Source: Bacteroides caecigallinarum
GTDB lineage: Bacteria; Bacteroidota; Bacteroidia; Bacteroidales; Bacteroidaceae
NCBI RefSeq assembly: GCF_021531075.1
Contig: NZ_JADYTJ010000014.1
Location: 1-62,654, forward strand
Direction: 5' to 3'
DNA: 62,654 bases
A program made the translations under genes and the position numbers. Positions 15,661-25,186 of this stretch are shown piece after piece. Under the pieces are notes generated by a model, which had not been told where the DNA came from, did no database searches, and worked only from the letters and a program-made list of their open reading frames with translations. Within the stretch, counting starts at the first letter, position 1; each line of letters begins with the position of its first letter.

Positions 15661-17583
15661 ATGAAAAATGTATTATTACGCGTAAAACGCAATTTCGATT
15701 CTATCTCAAATAATTTTGCTCCTGAATATGCCGACTGCCATCTGGATGTGGAGATTTCCGCTTCCGAGGGGCTGATGGACGTGAAAGAAATGTCGGTTCG
15801 TATCTACTCTTCTTCTTACAGGTTTATGGGGGCCGGATGTATTGCCCACAATCCGGAAAGGATACTGAAGAAGGCTTCGTTCGTCCTGGCAAACGACGAT
15901 TTGTGGGATGCCGGTACGTATCGTGCCTATATTTATCTGAACGGAAGTCCAAAGTGGTTCTGCGAAGTTAATCTGCCATCGTCATCGGACAGCGTGACAC
16001 GGAAAACGATGAAAGCGATTGAAGAATATCACGAAGAGATGTTCTTTGCCGGTGAACTAGCCATGACGGGATGGTGGAACAAGCTGCACTGCGGACGTTT
16101 CAAGGAGCCTTTGGTACGCCTGCTGATTGACAGACTGTATGCATTCAGCAGCGATATGAAACTCAGGAAAACGGTGAAGGTGCCACATCTGCTGGTGACC
16201 GGCGAAGGCGAGACTTGTGGAGCCAAGGCTCTGGCTTCGATGATACTGGGTGGTTTCGTAACCGGTGACGATGTGACAATGAAATACAGTCTGTCGCTAG
16301 GAGAAATTACCACGGGTGCGTACGGATGGAAAAACATGGAGGAGAATGTGGCAAGGGCAAAGGCTGTGATAGTGGAAGTGCCGGAACTGAAATATAGTGC
16401 GCACACCATCAATATGGTAAACCTGATGGCCAGCATGATACGCTACGATGCTTTCAGAAACACGACTTTCATCCTGCACGGAAAGGATAAGGACATTGCC
16501 ATGATGATGGAGAAATGTGTGCTGATGAACGGACTGTTCACAGAAGAAACTACTTTCAGATTGTCGACAGACAGGTCTGTGGGTACGAAATATGAGTATG
16601 ACGAAGAGAATGAGGAGTTCATGAAACTGCTTGAGGGACTGGTGGACGATAAATACGGCAACAACCAGGACGAGCACGAAACTGTTGCGACACACGGAAA
16701 AGCTGAAAGGGAACTGGAAGCTATGGTGGGCCTGCAAAGGGTGAAGGATGATATGCGCGAGGCAAGGATGATGGCTATGTTCAACATGAAAAGGGCTGAG
16801 ATGTGTCTGCAGACGGACAGCGAACAGAGAAACCACATGCTGTTTCTGGGTAATCCGGGTACGGGAAAGACTACAGTGGCAAAACTTGTGGGGGAAATGT
16901 ATCACAACATGGGGCTGCTGAGTAAGGGGCATACAGTGGAAACTAACCGCTCGAAACTGGTGGGCGAATATATAGGAATGACAGAGAAGAAAACTCTGGA
17001 AGCTATAGAAGAGGCGCGTGGCGGGGTACTGTTCATTGACGAGGCTTACACTCTTATTTCGCATGAAAGTGATACCAAGGATTTCGGAAAGGAAATTCTG
17101 AATGCCCTGCTCACTGTACTGGCAGAGCCTCAACCGGATATGATTGTAATTCTGGCGGGATATGAGGACAAGATGATGGATATGATGAAAACGAATCCGG
17201 GACTGAAGGACCGTTTCCCGCTGACGTTCCGTTTCGACGACTATTCGGCAGAGGAATTGATGGAGATGGCTTGCCGCTCGCTGAAGGCCGGCAACTACAG
17301 GCTGACTGAAGATGCACACAAACGCCTGGCGGCTGTAATAGAAAAGGCTGCCGCACATCGCGACGAGTATTTCGGGAACGGGCGATGGGTGCACAACCTG
17401 ATAAACCAGGGTATCATAAAAAGTATGGCACGGAGGGTGATGTCGTCTACTGCGGGCAGAAACATTGACATAAACCTTCTGTGCGACATACAGGAAGCGG
17501 ACATTATGGAAGCGGAACGAAACTTCCTTGACCTGAAGACTGCCAGACTGTCTTCACCACGCCCTATCGGTTTCAGGGCGTGA
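15661..17583 (+). CDS. AAA+ ATPase of the CbbX/SpoVK type with degenerate N-terminal ATPase-like half
   Basis: This protein has 640 residues from the ATG at 15661; a TTG 6 nt upstream is a weaker start. Residues 350-600 form a typical CbbX/SpoVK AAA+ module: GLQRVKDDMREA, Walker A GNPGTGKT (397-404), GEYIGMTEKKT pore-loop region, Walker B VLFIDEAYTL (456-465) and an arginine finger in LKDRFP. The N-terminal half contains LLVTGEGETCGAKALAS (about 177-193), like a worn P-loop, and AKAVIVEVPEL, like a Walker B without the final acid, so it may be an inactive AAA domain. The target is unknown. It stands alone on the plus strand beside the defence island. Confidence 0.85.
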   Translation: MKNVLLRVKRNFDSISNNFAPEYADCHLDVEISASEGLMDVKEMSVRIYSSSYRFMGAGCIAHNPERILKKASFVLANDDLWDAGTYRAYIYLNGSPKWFCEVNLPSSSDSVTRKTMKAIEEYHEEMFFAGELAMTGWWNKLHCGRFKEPLVRLLIDRLYAFSSDMKLRKTVKVPHLLVTGEGETCGAKALASMILGGFVTGDDVTMKYSLSLGEITTGAYGWKNMEENVARAKAVIVEVPELKYSAHTINMVNLMASMIRYDAFRNTTFILHGKDKDIAMMMEKCVLMNGLFTEETTFRLSTDRSVGTKYEYDEENEEFMKLLEGLVDDKYGNNQDEHETVATHGKAERELEAMVGLQRVKDDMREARMMAMFNMKRAEMCLQTDSEQRNHMLFLGNPGTGKTTVAKLVGEMYHNMGLLSKGHTVETNRSKLVGEYIGMTEKKTLEAIEEARGGVLFIDEAYTLISHESDTKDFGKEILNALLTVLAEPQPDMIVILAGYEDKMMDMMKTNPGLKDRFPLTFRFDDYSAEELMEMACRSLKAGNYRLTEDAHKRLAAVIEKAAAHRDEYFGNGRWVHNLINQGIIKSMARRVMSSTAGRNIDINLLCDIQEADIMEAERNFLDLKTARLSSPRPIGFRA

Positions 17584-17691
17584 TGAAACCGGCAGAAAAG
17601 GTATTATATTTTCTGTTATGTACATCACAAAAAATTATCAATCTATTGAATATCAAAACATTACACTTTTACGTTGTACATCTGTTTTTCA

Positions 17692-17721
17692 TTGTAATGA
17701 CATATAAACTGCATATCTTTG
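17692..17721 (+). promoter_or_regulatory. Strong-consensus promoter for a short transcript
   Basis: TTG (17692-17694), 19 nt, TATCTTTG (17714-17721) is a near-ideal Bacteroides promoter. It points to the right, where no plus-strand gene of normal size follows; the next gene is on the minus strand. Confidence 0.65.
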
Positions 17722-17727
17722 CAATCG

Positions 17728-17865
17728 GGAAACAAAACACAAATAGACTAATATTAAAAATTAAAATTAAATGAAATGCCGGGTAGACCGTGAGGTTCCG
17801 GAAAGAAAAATCCTGCTTCCGTATTCTTCGGGAAAGAAGAGCAAAGGAAGCAGGATTTTATTTTT
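17728..17865 (+). ncRNA. Candidate small RNA (or leader peptide transcript)
   Basis: Between the promoter at 17692-17721 and the hairpin at 17807-17859 lies a unit of about 135 nt. A 43-codon frame starting ATGAAATGCCGGGTAGAC at 17771 runs through the terminator stem, so it would be read only if termination fails. It has no recognisable domain. A copy of TGAGGTTCCGGA occurs on both sides of the hairpin (17791 and 17881). I favour a small RNA. Start and end are estimates. Confidence 0.45.
17807..17859. terminator. Bidirectional terminator between the AAA+ side and the MFS gene
   Basis: Arms AAAATCCTGCTTCC (17807-17820) and GGAAGCAGGATTTT (17846-17859) pair perfectly, with a 25-nt loop. T-rich sequence follows on the plus strand, and A-rich sequence before the first arm gives T-rich RNA on the minus strand, after the MFS stop. 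Confidence 0.75.
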
Positions 17866-17894
17866 ACAGGAACTTGTGTATGAGGTTCCGGAAT

Positions 17895-19271
17895 TTACTT
17901 GATATTTGATTCTTCGAGTTTATATCCGAACTTCTTGTCGGCTACCTTAAGGGCAAAGGCTACGAGCAATGAAAGTACGGCCAGACCTGTGAATATTGTC
18001 ATCGGGATGGTGTAATCATAGATATTTGTTCCCGATTCTGTCTTACCTGTGACACAGTAATTGTCGAGCACGAAACCGATGAGTGTAGGTATACCCCAAA
18101 GACCGATGTTCTGGATGAAGAATATAAGTGCATATGCTGTTCCAAGCTGGTGGGCAGGGAATATCTTTGCCACTGAAGGCCACATGGCAGATGGTACGAG
18201 CGAGAATGCTATACCGAGAATCATCATAAGGATGATGGCTATGTATGAACCTGTAACGAATGGCAATGCGTAGATGAAGTGTACGAATATAAGCATTGCA
18301 GCACCGAACATCATGATAGATGCAGCCTTTCCACGCTTGTCGACCATTCCTCCGAATACCGGTGTAAGTATCAGTGCTCCGAGGGCAGGAAGACCGGCAA
18401 AGAATCCGGCTACGTTCTCATCGATTTGGTATTTTGTAATCATCAGCTCCGAAGCGAATTTCTGGAATGGGAATACGCAAGAGTAGAACAATACGCAAAG
18501 AATGGCAATGAGCCAAAAACCCGGATTAGAAAGGATTGTAGCAACGTCCTTGAACGAGAATTTTTCGTCGTCGGATGATTCGTCCTTGATTTCTTCCATC
18601 TGTGTGTCGAGTTTCTTGTCAAGCACCGAGAAAGAGAAGAATGCTATCATACCGCCAACAAGGCATACAAGACCGATAAGGACCGGTGTGGTAAGTTCGA
18701 ACGAGCGTGCCACAGGAATTGCTACGGCATATGCAGCCTGCGAACCTACACGCGCCAGGGCAACCTGTACTCCCATAGCTGTTGCCATTTCCTTGCCACG
18801 GAACCATTTTGCAATCATCTTTGTGACGGTGATACCTGCTACCTCGGCTCCTACTCCGAATACAGAATATCCGGCTGAAGCTACGAATACATCGGCCTTA
18901 TAACCGAGAATGGTATCGGCTGTTCCCACCATGCCGGTCATGGCGTAGTATTCAAGCCATGTACCTACCACCATAAGTATAGTGGCCAACTTTCCTGTGA
19001 AACGTATGCCGAAACGGTCGAGGATCAGTCCTCCCCATATCAGCATCAGGCAGAATACATTAAGGAAACTGTAGGCTCCGGTGTAGATTCCAAAATCACT
19101 ACTGGTCCATCCCAGACCTTTTTCAGCCGGTGACGCTTCAAGCATACTCTTGAGTGGCGCCACCACATCGTTTACATAATATGCAGCCATCATTGTGAAG
19201 GCTACAATAGCCAGGGCGCCCCAACGCATACCCCACGAATCGTTTAACTTTTTCTTAATCTGTTGTGTCAT
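17895..19271 (-). CDS. MFS transporter, oxalate/formate antiporter-like group
   Basis: This 458-residue inner-membrane carrier has about 12 hydrophobic segments. Its N-terminal half has the DRFGIRFTGK loop, a form of the MFS signature between helices 2 and 3. A charged cytoplasmic linker (EEIKDESSDDEKF, about 225-240) separates the two six-helix bundles. The general look (WTSSDFGIYTGAYS and GKAASIMMFGA) fits the OFA and nitrate-carrier branches, but the substrate cannot be told. It is a single gene with its own promoter-like TATCTTTG at 19311-19318. Confidence 0.8.
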   Translation of the reverse strand: MTQQIKKKLNDSWGMRWGALAIVAFTMMAAYYVNDVVAPLKSMLEASPAEKGLGWTSSDFGIYTGAYSFLNVFCLMLIWGGLILDRFGIRFTGKLATILMVVGTWLEYYAMTGMVGTADTILGYKADVFVASAGYSVFGVGAEVAGITVTKMIAKWFRGKEMATAMGVQVALARVGSQAAYAVAIPVARSFELTTPVLIGLVCLVGGMIAFFSFSVLDKKLDTQMEEIKDESSDDEKFSFKDVATILSNPGFWLIAILCVLFYSCVFPFQKFASELMITKYQIDENVAGFFAGLPALGALILTPVFGGMVDKRGKAASIMMFGAAMLIFVHFIYALPFVTGSYIAIILMMILGIAFSLVPSAMWPSVAKIFPAHQLGTAYALIFFIQNIGLWGIPTLIGFVLDNYCVTGKTESGTNIYDYTIPMTIFTGLAVLSLLVAFALKVADKKFGYKLEESNIK

Positions 19272-19310
19272 TTTATGTATATTTATTTATCATTTTTCAA
19301 AAAAACGATG

Positions 19311-19318
19311 CAAAGATA
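19311..19318 (-). promoter_or_regulatory. Candidate promoter of the MFS transporter
   Basis: Minus-strand TATCTTTG fits TAnnTTTG, 40 nt upstream of the start codon. A TTTG lies somewhat too far upstream (19342), so the -33 element is uncertain. Confidence 0.45.
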
Positions 19319-19352
19319 CACATTTTCCTGCATTTTGGAAACAAATATACAT

Positions 19353-21038
19353 TTATGCCAACGATAAAATCAGCAATTGCGCAGTGAGTACGCGAAGGAA
19401 CATCGTAAGAGGATATACCGTAGCATAACCTACTGCAGGCGCATCACATGATGTCTGGTCATTGGAATATGCAAGCGCAGGCGGATTGGTTGTAGCTCCG
19501 GAAAGGACTCCTATAAGCGTAAAATAATTGAGCTTGAAGGCATAACGTCCCACTATTCCGGCTATAATCAAAGGAACAACAGTGATAACGACTCCGTATC
19601 CTATCCATACATATCCTCCGTGATGAACTATAGTATCGACAAATCCGGCACCGGCACCAAGTCCTACACAGGCAAGGAAGAGTGAAAGACCTATTTCGCG
19701 CACCATCAGATTGGCACTCATGGTGGTGTAGGTGATGAGTTTGTATTGCGGACCGAAACGGCTTATCAGGATAGAGACGATGAGCGGACCTCCTGCAAGA
19801 CCGAGCTTAACGGGTTGAGGTATGCCAGGAAATACGAAAGGAATGCTACCGAGAATACATCCCAAGGCAATGCCGAGGAATATAGGAATAAGATTAGGAT
19901 GGTTAAGCTGCTTCAGTGAGTTACCAAGGACTTTCTCTGTCTGTCCCACTGCCAGTTCGTCGCCCACTATCATCACGCGGTCGCCTATCTGAAGCTGGAG
20001 ACCAGGAGATGCCACGAGGTCGACACCAGAACGGTTCACTCTGATGACGTTGGCACCGAAACTGTTTCTTATCTTAAGCTGTGAAAGCATCTTGCCGTTT
20101 ACCTCTGAACGGGTTATGACTACACTTCTTGTCACCAGATTAGTGTCTTCCTTCTCCCAATTCATTTCAACCTGAAAACCTAGAAATGCTGTTATGGCAT
20201 CTATATCCACCGGAGCCGAGGTAAGCAGAATCCTGTCGTTCAGATTTAATACTGTATCGGCATCGGCCATTTCAACTATTCCTGTGTCGGCATGATGGAT
20301 GTGCGAAACAACGAAATATCTCTTCACCAGCGGATGAATGTCGCGAAGTTTCTTTCCCAATACAGACTCGTTGTGTATCTCGATGGTGACAGGACGGACT
20401 GTAAGTTCCTGAAGGTGTCCGGAACCACGTTTGGCATCTGCCTCTTCGGCATCAACCTTTACGCGAAGGATATATTTCAATCCCCAGAGAGAGAGGATAC
20501 AACCTATCACACCAAGAGGATAGGCTACGGCATAACCAAGGGCTATCTCTGGAGCATCGACACCGTTAAGGTCGCTGTTGGCCTGCTGTGCAGCACCAAG
20601 TCCGGGTGTATTGGTAACGGCTCCGGAAAGTATACCTACCATAGTGGTGATGGGCACTCCTGAAACAAAATGAAGGACTATTGCAAGAATCACACCCGAA
20701 AAGACAACGGTCATAGCCACTGTATTGAGAGTGAGACCTCCTTTCTTGAACGCAGAAAAGAAACCGGGACCTACCTGCAAACCAATGGAATAGACAAACA
20801 ATATCAATCCGAACTCCTTGAGAAAATGAAGCAGATGCTCGTTGAGATTCATATTGAAATGCCCGAAGATAATCCCGACAAACAGTATCCATGTGATACC
20901 TAATGACACACCTGCCACCTTTACCTTACCTAGTGCAATACCTAGAGTTATAACCAGTGACAGAATAAGCACAGAGTGTGCTACTCCCCCTCCCCATAAA
21001 TTGGGATAACCCATAAACAGGTTTTCAATCAATTCCAT
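19353..21038 (-). CDS. AspT/YidE-type putative transporter
   Basis: This 561-residue membrane protein belongs to the aspartate-alanine exchanger family. Five or so helices at the N-terminus carry LFVYSIGLQVGPGFF and GILSGAVTNTPGLGAAQQ. Two RCK_C (TrkA-C) domains sit in the cytosolic middle (about 205-370, each with a DRILLTS or DRVMIVG strand). A second membrane bundle has the mirrored GVLSGATTNPPALAY motif. The substrate is unknown; AspT exchanges aspartate and alanine. A paralogue lies at 35285-36946. Confidence 0.88.
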   Translation of the reverse strand: MELIENLFMGYPNLWGGGVAHSVLILSLVITLGIALGKVKVAGVSLGITWILFVGIIFGHFNMNLNEHLLHFLKEFGLILFVYSIGLQVGPGFFSAFKKGGLTLNTVAMTVVFSGVILAIVLHFVSGVPITTMVGILSGAVTNTPGLGAAQQANSDLNGVDAPEIALGYAVAYPLGVIGCILSLWGLKYILRVKVDAEEADAKRGSGHLQELTVRPVTIEIHNESVLGKKLRDIHPLVKRYFVVSHIHHADTGIVEMADADTVLNLNDRILLTSAPVDIDAITAFLGFQVEMNWEKEDTNLVTRSVVITRSEVNGKMLSQLKIRNSFGANVIRVNRSGVDLVASPGLQLQIGDRVMIVGDELAVGQTEKVLGNSLKQLNHPNLIPIFLGIALGCILGSIPFVFPGIPQPVKLGLAGGPLIVSILISRFGPQYKLITYTTMSANLMVREIGLSLFLACVGLGAGAGFVDTIVHHGGYVWIGYGVVITVVPLIIAGIVGRYAFKLNYFTLIGVLSGATTNPPALAYSNDQTSCDAPAVGYATVYPLTMFLRVLTAQLLILSLA

Positions 21039-21087
21039 AATTTTAGTTTTTATCGTATTAAATTATATCGTTTTTAATTACGGGAGG

Positions 21088-21095
21088 CAAAGGTA
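21088..21095 (-). promoter_or_regulatory. Candidate promoter of the AspT/YidE gene
   Basis: Minus-strand TACCTTTG fits the -7 consensus, 50 nt upstream of the start. No clear -33 box was seen. Confidence 0.4.
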
Positions 21096-21152
21096 ATAAC
21101 AATATCTTAATAGAGGGAATATTTGTGGGGGAGAATTATTTTTCAAGCATAT

Positions 21153-21674
21153 TTAATAGGTTTCTTCAAGCTCCTTTAGAAACAATCTGGCACACATCTC
21201 GGCATCATCGCCCGCACGGTGATGTGTACCTTGCTTAATACCAAGCTGTTCACAAAGATAATCCAGTGAATTGCATCCAAAGGAATAGATTCTTCGTGCT
21301 ATCTGCAAAGAACATATCCATTTCAGTTCTGGAAGATGGATACGGTAAAGCGCTGCTGAATGCTGCAAACAGCTTTTGTCGAAAGGTACGTTATGTGCTA
21401 CAAAGGTATCAAACTCATCAAGGTAAGTACATTCTATTTCTTCCCATACCTGACGGAAATCAGGAGCATTCTCTGTGTCCTGGGGACGGATACCATGAAC
21501 TTTTATATTCCAATACTGGTAATAGTTGTCTTCAGGGCGTACAAGCCATGAACGTGTCTCTGCAATTTCTCCGTTTCGTACCACACAGATACCTACTTCG
21601 CATATCGAAGCACGTTTGGAAGTAGCCGTTTCAAAGTCTATTGCTATGAAGTTAAGATCTGATTTATTCTGCAT
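21153..21674 (-). CDS. DEDDh 3'-5' exonuclease, DNA polymerase III epsilon-like
   Basis: This 173-residue stand-alone exonuclease shows all family motifs: Exo I IDFETAT with D13 and E15, Exo II HNVPFDKSCL (about 103-112), and Exo III HHRAGDDAEM with the catalytic H and D. Such proteins trim DNA or RNA 3' ends. It lacks the extra domains of the true epsilon subunit, so it is more likely a repair or turnover enzyme. It is a single gene between two terminators or spacers. Confidence 0.88.
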   Translation of the reverse strand: MQNKSDLNFIAIDFETATSKRASICEVGICVVRNGEIAETRSWLVRPEDNYYQYWNIKVHGIRPQDTENAPDFRQVWEEIECTYLDEFDTFVAHNVPFDKSCLQHSAALYRIHLPELKWICSLQIARRIYSFGCNSLDYLCEQLGIKQGTHHRAGDDAEMCARLFLKELEETY

Positions 21675-21766
21675 AAAGCTGTTATTCTATAATCGCAATT
21701 AATTTATCTCAAAATTATGTTTTAAAGATGAAATTAGCAAATATAAAATATTTTAGCCATAAAAAA

Positions 21767-21805
21767 AGTGCTGCAACTTTGTCACACTGACAAAATTGCA
21801 GCACT
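21767..21805 (-). terminator. Terminator of the ferritin gene
   Basis: Arms 21767-21784 and 21788-21805 pair as AGTGCTGCAA...TTGCAGCACT. On the minus strand seven T residues follow. It lies 25 nt after the ferritin stop. Confidence 0.85.
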
Positions 21806-21829
21806 AAAATTATTGCATCGTAAAAAGAA

Positions 21830-22315
21830 TTACTTGCGCTGTCCCAATTTATCATCCATATAAAGGATACCTGAATGGTCGCCACAACGTCTCAATTTGT
21901 CAACGATGCCCTGAGCTGTAGCTTCTTCTTCTACCTGCTCGCGAACATATCCCCACAAGAAATCCTGTGAAGCTTTGTCTTTTACCTCGGAAGCAATGTT
22001 TACAAGTTCATCAATGAGCTGTGACACATGGCATTCGTGTTTGTAAACGTGTTCGAATACTTCAAGCGGACTTCCCCATCCCTGAGGAACAACATCTATT
22101 TTGTCTACTTTAGCCTCGCCACCACGTTTCATCAGGTAGTCAGCCAAATTATATGCATGGTCCAGTTCTTCCTGTGACTGTTTTTTCATCCATGTAGCAA
22201 ATCCGTCGTAACCTTCTTTCTGGAGGTAGAAAGACATTGAAAGATAAAGATTAGCCGACCACATTTCGGCAGTAATCTGCGCATTGATTGCGTTCTGTAG
22301 TTTTTCTGAAATCAT
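21830..22315 (-). CDS. ftnA: Ferritin
   Basis: This 161-residue bacterial ferritin is a four-helix protein that oxidises and stores iron in a 24-subunit cage. Ferroxidase ligands can be seen: E17 (ITAEMWSANLYLS), E50 and H53 (SQEELDHAYNLADYL), E94 in the VYKHECHV helix, and EQVEEE near 126-131. The length is typical. It starts only 32 nt after the pyrophosphatase stop, so it may be partly read from that gene, but it has its own terminator. Confidence 0.93.
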   Translation of the reverse strand: MISEKLQNAINAQITAEMWSANLYLSMSFYLQKEGYDGFATWMKKQSQEELDHAYNLADYLMKRGGEAKVDKIDVVPQGWGSPLEVFEHVYKHECHVSQLIDELVNIASEVKDKASQDFLWGYVREQVEEEATAQGIVDKLRRCGDHSGILYMDDKLGQRK

Positions 22316-22347
22316 AGTTTATAAATTTAATATATACGTTGACTATT

Positions 22348-24552
22348 CTATAACAAACTCCATGCCACCGTAAGTCCTGCCATTACTATGGCTACCATAC
22401 TCATAAGCTTTATCAGGATGTTCAGACTAGGTCCGGATGTATCTTTGAAAGGGTCGCCCACTGTATCGCCCACTACTGTGGCACGGTGAACTTCACCGCC
22501 TTTTCCTCCGAAATTACCTTCTTCTACGTATTTCTTCGCATTGTCCCATGCTCCGCCGGCATTGGCCATGAAGACAGCAAGCACAAATCCTGATGATAAT
22601 CCTCCGATGAGAAGACCTATCACTCCTGAAACTCCGAACAAGAGGCCGGTTACTACAGGTGCTACTATTGCCAATACTGAAGGGAATACCATCTCGCGCT
22701 GTGCTCCCTTGGTTGATATCTGCACACAACGGGCATAATCCGGCTCTGCTTTTCCTTCGAGTATACCTTTTATCTCTCGGAACTGGCGGCGTACTTCTTC
22801 CACCATATGGGCTGAGGCACGGCCTACGGCATTCATAGTAAGTCCGCAGAAGAGGAATGCCATCATACTGCCTATGAACATACCGGAAAGGACTTTAGGA
22901 TTCATGAGGGTAACATCGTAGTATATCATGAAATCGGTGAAAGTAGCTTCGTGTATGGCTACACTGATACCGTTTGGAAGTTCAAGCACTGTATTGCCTA
23001 TTCTTTCAAGACCGATTCGGATTTCCTCTATATAGGATGCAAGGAGGGCCAGACCGGTAAGCGCTGCAGAACCAATGGCAAAGCCTTTTCCTGTGGCGGC
23101 TGTGGTATTACCCAGGGAATCAAGAGCATCGGTACGCTTGCGGACTTCTGCTCCGAGACCGCTCATTTCGGCATTTCCTCCTGCATTGTCGGCTATAGGA
23201 CCGTAAGCATCAGTTGCGAGGGTTATTCCAAGAGTTGAGAGCATTCCAACGGCAGCAATACCTATACCATACAATCCCATACCTATATTGGAGAGGTCGA
23301 AACCTGATGCAAGCCAATATGACAAGATAATGCCGGCTACAACGGCTATTACAGGGATAGTGGTAGATACCATACCAAGACCTATACCGGAGATAATGAC
23401 TGTGGCAGGACCTGTCTTTCCGCTTTCCGAGAGTTTCTGTGTAGGTTTATATGATTGAGATGTGTAATACTCTGTGGAACGTCCGATGATTATACCTACT
23501 ATCAGACCTACTACAACGGCAAATGAGATGTTTACCCAATTCTTCATGTCAAGAAGCCAGAGGATAAAGAATGTGGCAATTACTATGAGAATAGAACTGA
23601 GATTTGTGCCCACAGAAAGGGACTTCAGTAAATCCTTCATGCCGGCATCCTCGCGTGTACGGACTGCAAAAATTCCTATTATGGACAATATGATGCCAAC
23701 TGCTGCAATGAGCATAGGGGCGATAACAGCCTTGAACTGCATTTCGGTGTCACCAGTACCGATAAAAGCTGCTGCACCTAGGGCCGCCGTGGCAAGGATT
23801 GAGCCACAATATGATTCGTAAAGGTCGGCACCCATACCGGCTACGTCGCCTACATTGTCGCCCACATTATCAGCTATAGTGGCAGGATTACGCGGATCGT
23901 CTTCAGGAATACCTACTTCCACTTTACCTACAAGGTCGGCACCAACATCGGCAGCTTTTGTGTATATACCTCCTCCTACTCTGGCAAACAGAGCTTGGGT
24001 GGAAGCTCCCATACCGAACGTAAGCATAGTGGTAGTTATCATACAAAGTTTCGCCGTAGGATTGGCAGAATCAGCGTCAATTACCCTGTCGAGAAGAAGA
24101 TACCAAAAAGAAATGTCGAATAGACCTAAACCAACTACAACCAGCCCCATGACTGCACCGCTACGAAAGGCTACTCTCAGCCCCCTGTTAAGAGATGTAC
24201 GCGCTGCATTGGCAGTACGTGCAGAAGCATATGTGGCAGTTTTCATTCCAAGATATCCTGACAGTCCGGAGAAGAAGCCTCCTGTAAGAAATGCTACAGG
24301 AACCCAATGATTCTGAAGATTGAATCCGTATGCCATAATGGAAAATAAAATTACCAGAGCGATGAAAACAATGGTAACGACCTTGTACTGCTGCTTAAGA
24401 TACGACATTGCTCCCTGACGCACATGCAATGCTATCTTCTGCATTTGGGGTGTTCCCTCACTTTCCTTCATCATCTGACGGTAGAAATACCATGCGAGTA
24501 CCAATGCCAAAACCGAGGCTGCCGGTACAATCCAAAATAAGCCTGCTTCCAT
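22348..24552 (-). CDS. hppA: Membrane-bound pyrophosphatase, K+-dependent and probably Na+-pumping
   Basis: This 734-residue integral membrane pump with about 16 helices splits pyrophosphate and moves cations out. Substrate-binding motifs are clear: [19 protein letters not shown] (from 202), [18 protein letters not shown] (to 246) and [17 protein letters not shown] near the C-terminus. In the segment NTTAATGKG (482-490), A485 and G488 replace the Lys/Thr pair of K+-independent enzymes. This places it in the K+-dependent class, which includes Na+ pumps and the Na+,H+ pumps known in Bacteroides. The ion choice beyond this is inference. Confidence 0.93.
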   Translation of the reverse strand: MEAGLFWIVPAASVLALVLAWYFYRQMMKESEGTPQMQKIALHVRQGAMSYLKQQYKVVTIVFIALVILFSIMAYGFNLQNHWVPVAFLTGGFFSGLSGYLGMKTATYASARTANAARTSLNRGLRVAFRSGAVMGLVVVGLGLFDISFWYLLLDRVIDADSANPTAKLCMITTTMLTFGMGASTQALFARVGGGIYTKAADVGADLVGKVEVGIPEDDPRNPATIADNVGDNVGDVAGMGADLYESYCGSILATAALGAAAFIGTGDTEMQFKAVIAPMLIAAVGIILSIIGIFAVRTREDAGMKDLLKSLSVGTNLSSILIVIATFFILWLLDMKNWVNISFAVVVGLIVGIIIGRSTEYYTSQSYKPTQKLSESGKTGPATVIISGIGLGMVSTTIPVIAVVAGIILSYWLASGFDLSNIGMGLYGIGIAAVGMLSTLGITLATDAYGPIADNAGGNAEMSGLGAEVRKRTDALDSLGNTTAATGKGFAIGSAALTGLALLASYIEEIRIGLERIGNTVLELPNGISVAIHEATFTDFMIYYDVTLMNPKVLSGMFIGSMMAFLFCGLTMNAVGRASAHMVEEVRRQFREIKGILEGKAEPDYARCVQISTKGAQREMVFPSVLAIVAPVVTGLLFGVSGVIGLLIGGLSSGFVLAVFMANAGGAWDNAKKYVEEGNFGGKGGEVHRATVVGDTVGDPFKDTSGPSLNILIKLMSMVAIVMAGLTVAWSLL

Positions 24553-24584
24553 AAGAATTTGATTTTAAGTTTGAACGCTTTTCC

Positions 24585-24616
24585 CAAATATAGTGAAAGG
24601 TGAGAACATAGACAAA
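24585..24616 (-). promoter_or_regulatory. Promoter of the pyrophosphatase gene
   Basis: Minus-strand TTTG (24613-24616), 20 nt, TATATTTG (24585-24592) fits the Bacteroides promoter and places the start of RNA about 25 nt before the coding start. Confidence 0.6.
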
Positions 24617-24719
24617 CGAAAAAACATGTTTTTTTCAGATTTGGCTATGCCGAACCGCATCCTATATTATATAAAATATAGCGATTTATTTTAAAAACGG
24701 AAACATACGGACATAAAAA

Positions 24720-25052
24720 AGGCGTCATCCAGTTATCCATGAATGCCGCCGGCCATCTAAAGAACCCCCAATTAAGGGTTCTTTTCATCTTTTGTTTTTC
24801 TAGTCTTTGTGTTATCCTTCTTCTAGTCTTTTTACCTGGTTCATTTCCTAAAACCTATTAAAAACTAATTCCTAAATCCTGAAAACTGTTAATCTCTCTC
24901 TTAACCTTAATCCTAAAAAACTAATCCTTGAAAATCTCTTTTACCTTTAAACTAATAACCTTAACCTAATACCTTAATAAATTACCTTAAGTCTAATACC
25001 TTAATATTTTTGTGTCTATTTTTCTTTTATAAGTCTTACTGGTTTCACAACC
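24720..25052 (-). ncRNA. Candidate non-coding RNA with AT-rich repeats and two hairpins
   Basis: A strong promoter (25059-25088) fires leftward into about 330 nt with no credible gene. The first part is built of loose repeats such as TTAAGGTATTAG (about 24900-25010). A GAACCC/GGGTTC hairpin (24760-24783) and a GC-rich hairpin with six T residues (24721-24750) follow. This ends before the pyrophosphatase promoter. Tiny frames inside (for example MNQVKRLEEG) are not convincing. It fits no RNA family I recognise. Confidence 0.45.
24721..24750 (-). terminator. Terminator of the candidate RNA
   Basis: On the minus strand GGCGGCATTCA pairs with TGGATGACGCC (10 of 11 positions, one G-T). It is followed by TTTTTT. 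Confidence 0.75.
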
Positions 25053-25058
25053 ACGATG

Positions 25059-25088
25059 CAAAGGTAAGGGTAAAATTGATAAAAACAA
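25059..25088 (-). promoter_or_regulatory. Strong-consensus promoter with no gene directly after it
   Basis: Minus-strand TTG (25086-25088), exactly 19 nt, TACCTTTG (25059-25066). The nearest minus-strand gene is 500 nt away and has its own promoter, hence the RNA call. Confidence 0.65.
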
Positions 25089-25186
25089 TGTTGAAGAATA
25101 TATTTTTAACGAAAATACCGCTTTTCTTGATTTATATCATTTCTTAGGCTAAAAAACGCCGTGTGCGACAACGAAAAGCACATAAA

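Noticed and set aside
16297-17394. A 365-codon open frame on the minus strand opposite the AAA+ gene
   Set aside because: It lies wholly antisense to a gene with clear AAA+ motifs, and its own protein is rich in H, F, S and Q with no domain; it is a shadow.
17580-17774. A 64-codon frame directly after the AAA+ gene
   Set aside because: It overlaps the AAA+ stop codon and crosses the strong promoter at 17692-17721; its composition is like AT-rich spacer.
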